From assembly GCA_003833135.1 (NCBI GenBank), contig QZLH01000562.1, positions 1-49,365 of the forward strand: DNA of 49,365 nucleotides, read 5' to 3'. Source of the stretch: Oehlia diaphana (lineage: Eukaryota > Glomeromycota > Glomeromycetes > Glomerales > Glomeraceae). The notes beneath the pieces are model-generated. The model saw nothing but the letters and a program-made list of their open reading frames with translations, made no database searches and was not told the DNA's origin. Both the position numbers and the translations under genes were made by a program. Positions 23,233-34,142 of the stretch are shown here, in pieces; within the stretch, counting starts at the first letter, position 1, and each line of letters starts with the position of its first letter.

Positions 23233-23458
23233 ATCTTGTAAATATGAAATTAAAGCACGAAGGTTTTAGAGTAGTTTGAGTAATACTCGTGTAAACTTGA
23301 TATTAAAGCAACTTTACGTGTTCTTTAATGACTATTCCTGTGTATCACATATGCAGGTCGAAAGTGACACACAGATAGAAGTTGATTTATTTAAAGCATT
23401 AGGTATATGACGCGTTTGTAGCAAACTTTACGCGTTTTTCTCATAAAACAATAAAGGT
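23233..23458. promoter_or_regulatory. Divergent promoter between ORC3 and the RAD51AP1-like gene, two ACGCGT boxes
   Basis: The two start codons are 226 bp apart and face away from each other. ACGCGT is at 23410-23415 and 23430-23435, 44 and 24 bp upstream of the proposed ORC3 ATG. This palindromic hexamer is the MluI cell-cycle box of yeasts. The arrangement suggests shared G1/S timing of both genes; that step is inference. Confidence 0.5.
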
Positions 23459-26400
23459 ATGTCTTCTCTGTCTATTGAAATGACTTTAAAGGGGATGGAA
23501 GCTTTTAGGCACATTCTTCAGCTAAATTCGCGGCTGAATTATGAGCAAGGTTCGAATAAGAATGGTACGCACGTATTGTTTAATATTTCTCTCAACGTAA
23601 ATATAAAATAAAATTTGGAATTACAGTATGATGACAATTCGATATTTAATTGTTTAGGCCAACTTTCAGATGGTGGTTTTACGGAAATTTTATTTAATGG
23701 AAAAGAGCCTATTAAAGCAGCTAAAATTAGATATGACGATTATGATAGAAATCTTAAAAAAGTGGATTGTAAGATCGATGTACGAATTAAAAAAACTTTC
23801 TCTAAACAATAGTCATTTTATTTGTTGATAGATATTTATTTTGTCGTATTTTCTTTTAGAATTTTCATTTTCAAATGAATGAATTTACTGTAAATGACCT
23901 TTATAATTTTATTGAAGATACATATGACGAAGACGATACTTATCAGTAAGGTTTCTCTTAATAGATCCAAAAGCTTTGGTTTTGCGTATAAATAAAAAAA
24001 TGATAAAAAGTGCAGACAGTTCAAAATATTTCTTTTGATAACAGATTCTTGAAATCACGTATATCAGGGTTGCCAACGGCTTTAGTCTTTGGAGGCATAT
24101 ATAGCATTTATTTGTTTAGTTTAATTAATAAACTCAAATCGATATGCTAATTTATTTTTTTTTAAATAGGCTCACATGAAAATTTTTTTGAAAGTTTCGC
24201 TCGTGATTTATCTGGAAATCAACAAATTCGTGCCGTGTTGATCGATTCAACGCGCGTTTTAAAACTAGAAGACATATTAACTTACACAATTAGACGTTTT
24301 CGATATGAAAATGGATATTCTTCTATAGATGGTCGTGAGAACAATAATGAAATAAATTATAATGATGATGAAGAAACAGTTAAAGATGAAGAAGAAATAA
24401 TAGAAGATTTCATTGATGAAAATCAATATGGCGAAAATATTGATGATGATAATATGTATTTAGAAGAGGTTAGAAACTGATAAATATCTTTTCTTTAACA
24501 AAATAATGTACGTCGTTTACGTTTTGTTCTTATCGAAAATCAAGGAAATTGGCGGAAGTAATGATGACACTCCTCTTTCAATCGAAAATGTAGTAAGTAT
24601 ACTTTACATGCTTGAGATAGTTTGCTTTGAATGATGATCAATGGATTTTCTTTTGTTTCAGATTGATATTGAATCTTTGGTACAATGGTACGATAGTAAT
24701 GCTAAAATAACCGGTAAATGTTGTTATCATTTTATCTGTGTCATTAAAAATTCCGATTTTCAAGAAAATATTTTTTCGTCATAGGACTTAGATCTTTACC
24801 GAAGTTGGTTATCGTGATTTACAATTTCGATTTATTAGATCCCGTGATAATGGAAAAATATATTTATATCCTCAAGTAAATATATCGTATTTATTTTGCG
24901 TTATATTTTTATTAAAATGAAATCTTAATGTTTAAACGTATTTATATAGTGAATATAAAGATCGAATTCCTATTGTATTACTATTGGGAATTTCCTCAGT
25001 ATATAGAGGCGTTGATGCTATTCATGAGAGATATTCGTATTCTGTGGAACGCTTGCTTAAGTTCAAAGAGTTTTATTTGTCAGATAGTATCCACGATTTT
25101 GATGAACTCATAACTAGGGTAAAGTTAAAATATATTTCTGTTTATTTCGCATTAATCTTTTTATGTTCTAATCAACTCTTTTCATTTATAGTTCTTCATC
25201 TGTAATCATTTTGGGGTCAAAGTCGGTATAAAAGTATATAATTTTATAAATAATATATATGGACGACTCAAAATTTCACTTAAATATTTTGAACTTTCTA
25301 TCAAGGTATATTATAATCATTCATTATTCGATATTTATTATTTTAGTTAAATTATTAATTATTAATTCGATTTTAGCATATTATAAATTACTATTTCTAC
25401 TCGAACCCCTTAAGTATACTTACAACTATCGATCTGGAAAATATTTCACCAAGAATTAGCTTATTGAATGAATATCATGTGGAAATGATACGTGTGCAAC
25501 TTTCATTCAGAAGGTGGTTCTCATTTTATCGAATTTTATGTTATAATATTATCGTTATTAATTAATTATTTATTTGGATTATAGATTTGTGGAGAATTTC
25601 ATTAACGAGCACGATCAGCCAGAGATCGCACGTTGTTTACTTGAGGATGATAATTTTGTCAAATCTATATTACCAGTTATTTTGCGAGACATGAGAAATT
25701 ATCATCAAAATTTCGCCGTAGCATTTGAAATTGTTCATAGTTTGCAGAGATATGTTGATCCAAAATTAATTAAAGCAAAGTATGAATTATATTCTTACGC
25801 GTTAAAACATCCTGGTTTGGGCGAACACAATCATGTTCAGTATTTGCTATACGAATTTAAGTAAGTGCTTTAATTTTTAACTTGTGAACGAATATAGATT
25901 AGAATTAACTATTTTATAACAGAAAACTGAAGTCACAAGAACTTAAACACTTCCTCAACCATTTTCAAAACGTACTTGAACAAAATCTTGAAAAGGCAGA
26001 ATGTGCAAGGTCAGAAATTCAAAAATTACGTGAATTTCATGAACGATTAGAACAGATTGATGCTTTATCACAACATTCGATAAGATCACCAAAGAAAATT
26101 AAAAAGCAAAAAAGCTCTACTTCTGAAATATACAACACTTCCATACCAAAATCGGACATATCATCTTCATCTTCACAAGAATTTACCGATCAATTTACTA
26201 AATTGATTACTAGCATCTTCGAATATTTACAAGTTTTTTTCAAGTAAAGTTTATAAAATCTTCGATTTCTTTTTAAATCCAATTGTCGCCAATTTATTAA
26301 TATTTTATAATAGGGTAAAACTTCGTCACTATTCGACAAATACCCTTTATGAAATTTTTTACTGGGAAGAATCTCATTCTCTTGAAAGTGTAAGTAATTT

Positions 26401-26908
26401 TTTAAATAAAGAGCTTGAAGATCAAAACCCATTAGTAATTCGGTTTATGATTTTTGGTTTAGTTATTTCTCCCAGAAATTCGTAAATCGATCGTTACGGC
26501 GCTTAGAAGACCAAAACAATATCTAAATTGTAAATGTTGTCCTGATGAGTCTGATGACGATGATGATGAAATAGACCCTGCAGGAAAAATTTTATATACT
26601 CAAGATGATAGATGTATATTATATAAATTACTTGTAGGGTTTGGTAAATTTATTCATACAGATGACTTGTTAGAAAGTTTTGAAAATATTATAAAGAAAG
26701 AGAACAGAGACATTACAAATGATGAAACAAAGTAAGTTATTATTACTTATTATTTTATAAAAAAAAAAGAAATAACATATACTATTTGTGTTCATGTTAT
26801 ATTAGGGAAAGATTTTACAAAGCTACTGAAACGCTTAAAATTATTGGAGTAATTGCTGATGCTGGAAAGAAAGGTTACATAAGAAAAATGATTTGGGGAA
26901 ATTTTTGA
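23459..26908 (+). CDS. ORC3: Origin recognition complex subunit 3
   Basis: Exons: 23459-23572, 23627-23779, 23860-23945, 24045-24094, 24170-24468, 24545-24592, 24662-24713, 24785-24875, 24950-25118, 25192-25305, 25377-25513, 25585-25860, 25923-26243, 26314-26389, 26463-26731, 26806-26908; about 785 aa. ORC3 is a non-catalytic AAA+-like subunit of the nuclear complex that marks replication origins and loads MCM. Family matches: ILFNGKEPIKAAKIRYDDY near the N-terminus, LPTALVFGG (exon 4), IPIVLLLGI (exon 9), FYSNPLSIL and VQLSFRRFVE (exons 11-12), and a winged-helix end RFYKATETLKIIGVI...WGNF. Exon 5 carries an acidic insert. Intron 4 appears to be GC-AG (TTTGGAG|GCATAT). The first exon and the 23780 donor are the least certain parts. 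Confidence 0.88.
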
Positions 26909-27212
26909 ACAAGACGAAAACTAAATTTGTCTTACTTAAATATGTCTATTATATATAAACACAAATGTATAAAAATTGAGGATTTAAAATTAAACATGAT
27001 CCTAACTCATTTAATACAATATTAAAATTATTAAACAAAAATAAAGTATCGATAATTAAATCCGAACAAGAAAACCCAACCCAGAAAGCCCATTATATTG
27101 ATAATCTATACTTTGTAAAATTCAAAAAAAAAAAAATAAATATTTCTTTTAGTGCATAATATATATCATACTGCTCATCGTAATAATAAATGAAGCCAAT
27201 ATTTTAAATATC
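26909..27212. other. Intergenic region between convergent ORC3 and V-ATPase e genes
   Basis: These 304 AT-rich bp hold the two 3' ends. A 13-A run is at about 27126-27138. No gene or structured repeat is seen. Confidence 0.45.
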
Positions 27213-27646
27213 TCAATGTTCTTCTGCTGCACTCTTTTTAGGAACTATTAGAGGATGAAGTTGAGACAAATAAGTAATTGCCCACCTATAATTTTAATCA
27301 AAAGTCAGAATTTTTAGTAATTTTCAAATAGTAATTACAAACTAAGAAACAAACAGGATCTAGTCGATAACTTTCTTTTTAATCTGAGATTTTAAAATGT
27401 GGAGTTAAAATGTATAAATAAACTTACATCAAATAAATACAAATTAAAGTTAATATGATAGATGTTCGAATTGTCCTATTGTAAAAACAGATAAATGCGC
27501 TTACTATTAAATTTTGAAAGTAATACACAACTATAAAAATTAGAGAATATGTACGTTTGGTTTGGTCCTTTGGGAACAACAATGTAAGAAATGGTAACAA
27601 GACCTGCAATAGCACAACCGACCCAAACGATGTTAAAACCGCTCAT
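27213..27646 (-). CDS. VMA9: V-type proton ATPase subunit e (Vma9/ATP6V0E)
   Basis: Exons in coding order: 27646-27555, 27475-27428, 27285-27213; 70 aa. This tiny proteolipid-like subunit is part of the membrane Vo sector and is needed for assembly of the proton pump of vacuole, endosome and Golgi. There are two hydrophobic helices: IVWVGCAIAGLVTISYIVV (residues 6-24) and ILTLICIYLMWAITYLSQL. Between them is the family loop PKGPNQT followed by IRTS. The end QLHPLIVPKKS is highly typical. Length matches the family. Both introns are in phase 2. It lies in tandem with, and downstream of, the eS8 gene. Confidence 0.93.
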
Positions 27647-27963
27647 TGTTGTTAATCCTAAATAAACTAATAAACTTTTTCGTGAAAAAAAAAGACTTGT
27701 TTTATTTAGTGTTCGAATGCTTTTATTTAGTGCTTGATATCTGGGCTATTTATCTGAAAATTGTTGATCAAATCTCACAAGATTATCAAAAACGCCCGAC
27801 TATTATGTATTTCATTAAAACATTTAATAGTGCAGAAAATTTTATTTTAAAATTTGGAATAAAATTTTATATAGGATACAATAGATATATATATAGTTTT
27901 AATATAGAGATTTTTAATATAGAGATGAAAAATAAAAATATTCTTTCAAACAAAATATACTTT

Positions 27964-29066
27964 TTATTTCTTTGATTTAATCTTTCTCACATAAAATTCA
28001 AGCTCTTTTCCTTCAAGAATATACCCATCAGCACGACCACTTTGACCTGGTCGAGAAGATATTATAGCTAAAAAATAAAATAAAGTTGATTTATGATTAT
28101 AATTAAATATACATTTCGAAATCAACATCTAGCAAATTATACATACCGTATAAACGACCAGTAACAAACTGATCCTCCAAAGCACCATCAACTTTAGCTT
28201 CCTCTTTACGAGAATCAACCTTTCGTTGGACATGATTGGACCGCTTTTTATTCAATTCATCTGATTCAATCTGTTTATAAATAATTTATTATATTAACGA
28301 ACGTAACTAACGAATTAAATGAAATGTTTTTCATGTAAAATTGGAGCATCCGATAAATATGGATAACTTTAGCATCTAATTGTAATTCATTAAGAAAAAT
28401 AAAAAAGATATTGTAAAGAAATTAAATAATAATAAAAAAAAATTCTCACTTGGCCTTCTTTCTTCTTTTTGCGACCGATAGGTTGAGCATAATGAGCTTC
28501 ATACCATTGTCTAAAAGGAGTAGCATCAATTTGAATAACGGCTCCTTTCACGAGTGTATTGGTTCGAACCAATTCGTTGTTTGAAGAGTTATAAACAACA
28601 GCCAGGAGTCTTGTTTTTTTGGAAATACTCTCCGATCCCCAAGAAAAGCTTCCAGAATCCAGACGAAGAGCACGAAACTTTTTGTTCCCGCCACGAACAC
28701 GAACTTCATGGATGCGTTTAGGACCAAGCTTTGTATTACCAGGTTGACGACCCAATTCAAATTTTCTTTTTTTACGATACTGAGCTCGCTTAGCACCGGT
28801 ATGCGAACGCTTGTGGCGGGAGTCTCTGCTGATACCTATTCAGGTGTTATAATCGGATCACGCAAATAATTAGGGTATTTCCTTACAACTATTTTCAAAC
28901 TATAAATAGTTCAAATATGCTATAATTGTCTTTCGATAATCGTAATAGAAAATTACATAAACTACATAAACTTCAATGATTGTATCGAAAGTTAAGAAAT
29001 ATTCGATACATCCAAATATAACTTTGGATATAATCAATATGGATGGATAAAGGATAACTAACCCAT
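27964..29066 (-). CDS. RPS8: 40S ribosomal protein eS8
   Basis: Exons in coding order: 29066-29063, 28835-28450, 28270-28147, 28067-27964; 205 aa. A component of the small cytosolic ribosomal subunit. The sequence begins [20 protein letters not shown], then [39 protein letters not shown], and the eukaryote-specific C-terminus with [20 protein letters not shown]. Exon 1 is only four coding bases (ATGG), so a 227-bp intron follows the start codon directly; this is a pattern often seen in ribosomal protein genes. No C/D snoRNA was recognised in that intron. It is divergent from eIF3a, another translation gene, with 276 bp between the start codons. Confidence 0.95.
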
Positions 29067-29342
29067 GTTGCCTAATTTTCAAATTTGCGAAGAGGGAGAA
29101 CTATTGATCAGAAAGATATGATCTTTAAAATTTTTTTAATGAACCCGATAAGAATTTCTACCCGATTTCTAAGTGTCCGGTAAATCGTCCGTCGATCAGA
29201 AGCAAATTCTAAAAGTCGTCATAACAAAAAAATCTTTTATATAGGCCATCCATCTTCAAATACGGGATATAAGTGGAAGCCATTTTTTCGCTTTCGTTCA
29301 GCGCAGGAAGTTTAATTTTCCCCTGCTTGGCCGTTCTTAGCC
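29067..29342. promoter_or_regulatory. Divergent promoter between eS8 and eIF3a
   Basis: These 276 bp separate two translation-machinery start codons facing away from each other. The region is less AT-rich than the surroundings, including CCGGTAAATCGTCCGTCG near 29178. No known fungal ribosomal-protein motif could be named with confidence. Co-regulation is an inference from the arrangement. Confidence 0.45.
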
Positions 29343-32300
29343 ATGGCTCCATTTTATCAACGTCCCGAAAATGCTCTTAAAAGAGCAGAAGGTATTTATC
29401 TTTATAAACACGATCTATTTAGTTTTCGGGTTTTTCTTTTATTAGTCAATTTCGCATTTAATTGCTGAAATAAAGCACTGTCATAATAGAATGAGTGTGG
29501 GCTTGATTAAATTGTGATTATTTAGATAAATCTTTTGTTTAGTGAATAAATCGCTCAAGATCAACGAAAACAAAGATAAAATTTAAATATCTTCATTTAT
29601 TAACGTATCTTTTTATAATTGAATTATTTTTTCATTGTAAAATCAATGGGTTAAATTATAATAGAGTTAATTGCGGTTGGTCAAAATGTGGCCGCTCTCC
29701 AATCTCTTCACGAAATTGTTATTTCTAAGCGGTCACGCAACACGCCTCTCGTTGCATTAGAGCCAATAATGCTCCGATTTGTAGAACTATGTGTAAATTT
29801 GAGGAAAGGAAAAACTGCCAAAGAAGGCTTACATCAATACAAAAATATCTCGCAAAATACCAGTGTTGCAACTATTGAGGTAAGTGGATTGCAAGACTTG
29901 TTTCTCCTTATTAAATAGTCGTTTGAAATTAACTTCATATTACAAATGTTGATAATACTATATTAAATAAATATAAATTTTTTCATCTATTATTTCTTTG
30001 CCATAACTTTAAAAATTTTTCGTGTAGCTTGTTATTAAAAAATTTATTGAACTTTCTGAGGAGAAGGTGACTGCAGCTCAAGCGAAAGCTGATCAGATTA
30101 CTTTAGATGCTATTGATGATCTTGAGGCATCTGAAACTCCAGAGTCAATTATGTTAAGTACAGTGAGTGGTGAACAGAGTAAGGATAGGACGGATAGGGC
30201 CGTTGTCACTCCTTGGCTAAAGTTTTTGTGGGAAGCTTACAGGACTGTTTTAGATATTTTAAGGAATAATGCCCGCTTGGAGATATTATATCAAGTATGT
30301 GAACTTTATGACCTTTATTGCATTAAATATTGCAACTTATTATACTATTTACAAATTTAAATTTACATTTATAAATAGCAAACGGCACATCAAGCATTCC
30401 AATTTTGCCTTAAGTATACTCGAAAAACTGAATTTCGTCGTCTTTGCGATCTTCTTCGTAATCATCTTCAGAATATTGCAAAATACGCACATCAACAACA
30501 TTCCATAAATCTGAATGAGCCTGAAAGTCTTCAACGTCACTTGGATACTAGGTTTAATCAATTGAACGCAGCTGTTGAACTAGAATTATGGCAAGAAGCA
30601 TTTAGATCCGTTGAAGATATTCATAATTTATTATCAATGTCAAAAAGGCCAGCAAAGCCTGTTATGATGGCTAATTATTATGACAAATTGACAAAGATAT
30701 TTTTGGTTAGCGAAAATTATTTGTTTCACGCTGCTGCTTGGAACAGATATTATACTTTAGTTAGAGCTCAGAATAAAGCTTTAACCGATGAAGAAAATAC
30801 TCGAATGGCTTCTTTTGTCTTGTTATCCGCTCTTGCTATTCCTGTTATTACTAGTTCAAAGACTCGTTTACTTGAAATTGACGATAATAAAAGTAAAACT
30901 CATAAACTTGCCGCTTTATTAGGAATGAGTCGTTCACCAACTAGATCTGGATTATTAAAAGAAGCTGTGAGTATTTAACTCATTTGTACTTAAAATTTCT
31001 GAATTCTAGCATTATTAATTAATTTTATTATATAGCTCAACAAAAATATTCTACGACGTGTGCGTCCTGAATTAAAAGACCTCTACAACATCTTAGAAGT
31101 CCAATTTCATCCTTTATCAATTTGTAAAAAGATTGAACCAATTATGACTCATCTTGCTCAAGATTCCGAGATGGCCAAATATGTGAAGCCTTTACATCAG
31201 GTCATTTTGACTCGTCTCTTCCAACAACTTTCTCAAGTTTATGATACTGTTAAACTTGAGTTTGTTATTAATCTCGCTTCTTTTGCACCTCCTTATAATT
31301 ATGATGCTGCTACTATTGAAAAATTTATTATGAATGGTTGTAAGAAAGGAGAGCTTTCGATTAGAATTGATCATGCTACAAAAAGTTTGACATTCGAAAC
31401 CGATCTTTTTGCGACTTCTAAAAATGCTGATGCAGACGGTGCTAAGTTACAAGCTTCACCTGCTGATAGAATGCGGGATCAACTTTCAAAGCTTGCAAAA
31501 TGTTTTTATACTACTGTTCATATGATAGACCCTACCATAATTCAAACCAAAAAAGAAGCAAGGGCTCAAGCTATATCACGTGCTTTAGCTGGTATGGAGG
31601 AGGAACATAATAATGCTCTTGCACGTAAAGCTATTATTGAGCGCAGAAGGGAACTAGTAGAGACATTATTAGTACGTAAAGAAAAGGAAGAACAAAGAGA
31701 ACGAGCTATTCGTAAAAAGCAAAGGGATGAAGAATTAAAACAACGACAAATGGAAGATGCTAAGAAACGTGAAATAGAGAGGAAAAAACGTGAAATTGAT
31801 GCTATTCATAAGGAGGAAGCTCGTAAAATAGCAGAGTCTCTGAAGGCTAAAAATTTTAATATTCAGATTGAAGTAAATCAAAAATAGCTTCTTTTTATTC
31901 AATTAACATGTTTGTTTGTTTTACTTATTTATTTTTATCTTATTTATTAAAGGATTTGGAGAATTTGGACACAGACAGTTTGGTTCAACTCCAAGTTGCA
32001 CAGCTTGAAAAGGAAAAACGAGAGCTAAATGAACGGCTTAGAGCTACTGCTAAACGCATGGACCATCTTGAACGCGCTTACCGTAAAGAAGAAATTCCTC
32101 TACTTGAAAAAGATTATGAGCGACAGATGAAAGCAGACAAAGCTTATCATGAGGCTGCTCGTAAATTACAACTTGAAATGTCTGCTACTAAGCATATCGA
32201 GGATCTAAAAGTGAAAGCGAGATTAATGAGAATCTTGCCAGATTATCAAAAACATCGTAATGAAATTGAAAGCAAACGATCTGAAGAGTTTGAACAACGT

Positions 32301-33637
32301 AGAAGTACTGCTCAAGCCAAAATTGAAGAAGAAAAAGAGAGACGACGACAATTATATAGAACTAAAAAAGAGGAAGAAAGAAAAAGAAAAGAAGCGGAAG
32401 AGGAGGCAAAGAAAAGGGAAGAAGAAGAGGAGCTGCGTCGAAAAGAAGGTATTTTAATCTGTAAAATGATTATTACGCAAATTAATTTATAAATTCACTT
32501 TCGCCCTCGTAATTTTAGCCGAAGAACGTGCTGCACAAGAACGTATTGCAGATGAAGAGGCTAGGCAGAGGTAACGATTAATTAATGTCAAACTTTTTTT
32601 TCCCATAAAACATTTGACCAACTTTATAAATTAATAGGAAACTTGATGAACAAGCTGCCAAACAGCGTGAAGCAGAACGTTTGGCCGAAGAAAAAATAAA
32701 ACAGCGTGATCGTGAAGCAGAACAAAGAAGAATTGATGAGAGAGAACGTGAAAGAGAACGAGAAAAAGAGCGAGATGAAATCGCTCGGCGGGGGACTGGT
32801 GGTGGCTATGTTCCTCCGAATAAACGCACTACATCTACTACATCTACTACATCTACTACATCTACTACATCTGAAACTACAAGTTGGCGTCGTCCTACTG
32901 AACAAACTAGTCGTGAAGAGAGTAGTGCCTGGTCAAGTTCGTGGCGTCGAAGCGGATCAGGGCGAGGTACTGTTCCTGAAGATGGATCACGACGTGATCC
33001 AGAATGGCGTAGATCTGATTCTGGGCGTGTTGTTAATGAAGAGAGTGAAAAGCGAAGACCCGAACCTTCACGACGTACTACGGCCGAAGAAACGGAATGG
33101 CGTCGGTCAGATTCGGGGCGAGGTTCAACAAGTGAAGAAAAATCTTGGCGTCGGTCGTACCGTGAGGAATCCAGTTCTAAACAAGAAGGTCCATGGAGAC
33201 GCGGTGGTCCGCCACCATCAGATCGTGGAGAACGTTCAACAAAGAGCCGTGAAGATTCTTGGAGAAAAGACACTGATGATTCAGAAACATCCCCCTCATC
33301 ATCTCGGGGGCCAACACGTATTTTGAAATCAGAGGGTAGCTGGAGATCACGTGCTAAACAAACAGAATCTTCAGGAATGGAAAGCACTGCATCTTGGACA
33401 ACTACCTTGCAGGGACAAAAATTAGATGATCAAGATGATCAATATCATGATGAGCCCGAAGAGGATCAAACGATGTCTCCTGAGCGTGATGAATTATTGG
33501 CTGGATCTGAAAACAATTCTAAAACACCAGTTTCATCGGGTAAACCCATTGAACCGGATGATGATGACGGTTTTATCCCGGTTAAAAGCAAGCGACGTGG
33601 TAAAAATCAAACTGGGTCCGGGCAAGATTTGGAATAA
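29343..33637 (+). CDS. TIF32: Eukaryotic translation initiation factor 3 subunit a (eIF3a)
   Basis: Exons: 29343-29391, 29665-29879, 30028-30294, 30379-30966, 31036-31872, 31953-32448, 32519-32570, 32638-33637; 1167 aa. It is the largest scaffold of eIF3 in the cytosol, linking the 40S subunit, eIF3b and mRNA scanning. It starts [19 protein letters not shown], as is typical. A helical PCI-type region fills exons 2-5 ([33 protein letters not shown]). A very long charged coiled coil follows (exons 5-8). The last exon has repeats of (S/E)WRR-(S)DSGRG type and a perfect ACATCTACT microsatellite (STT repeats). Large overlapping frames in the last two exons on both strands are shadows of this low-complexity region. 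Confidence 0.95.
32828..32872. repeat. In-frame ACATCTACT minisatellite within eIF3a
   Basis: About four and a half copies of the 9-bp unit ACATCTACT encode repeated Thr-Ser-Thr triplets in the eIF3a tail. The copies are identical, so length variation between strains is likely. Confidence 0.85.
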
Positions 33638-34142
33638 AAAGACTTTGCATACTTGTCGATGATTTAATAGCAGTTGTAAAAAGTTTTTTCTTTTTTTATT
33701 CTCAATTATTTTTTATATTTTATTTTTTATTTTATTGGAATTCGGGTTAGCGGTATAGCAAATTTAAAAAATGAACGAAATATATGTATATATTTATATT
33801 AAAAAGCTGGAAATTTTCCTCCATACAATATAATAGCAAAATTATCCTTCTGTAATTTGGCAGTCTTTGAATAATAAAATATCATTTTATAATTTGAAAT
33901 GGTCTTTTTTCTAATATGAAATTTATCAGTTTATACTTTCGGACAGATAGAGATACTGAATTTGGTTCTAAATTTATATTAAAACTTTAAATTTATACTT
34001 AAAATCTTGTTGGCCAATAGTAAACTTCCACCTAGCCATAAAATGCCCTAGAATTTTTCCCAAAATATTTGTTACTTGCAGGGGTATATAAATTGTATTG
34101 TCAGAAAAATCTTTGCATATACCGATATAAAAGATCTATAAC
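33638..34142. other. Intergenic region between eIF3a and the ArfGAP gene
   Basis: These 505 bp hold the T-rich 3' region of eIF3a and the upstream region of the ArfGAP gene. No other feature is supportable. Confidence 0.45.

Noticed and set aside
23353..23401. Alternative ORC3 or extra first exon beginning MQVESDTQIE
   Set aside because: Ends at a possible donor, but no downstream acceptor gives a sensible frame; the ACGCGT boxes lie after it. Kept as a remote possibility only.
23615..23812. Stand-alone small gene of about 65 codons
   Set aside because: Its IRYDDY segment matches the N-terminal region of ORC3, and a phase-0 donor at 23780 joins it to the next ORC3 exon; the stop at 23810 is inside the intron.
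27646..27975. 109-codon plus-strand frame between V-ATPase e and eS8
   Set aside because: Low-complexity F/I/K/N sequence in an AT-rich gap, no family resemblance, overlaps the V-ATPase e start codon.
32706..33387. Long overlapping frames of 206 codons (+) and 193 codons (-) in the eIF3a tail
   Set aside because: Shadows of the Arg/Ser/Glu-rich repeat coding region; the eIF3a frame has family support and correct splice phase.
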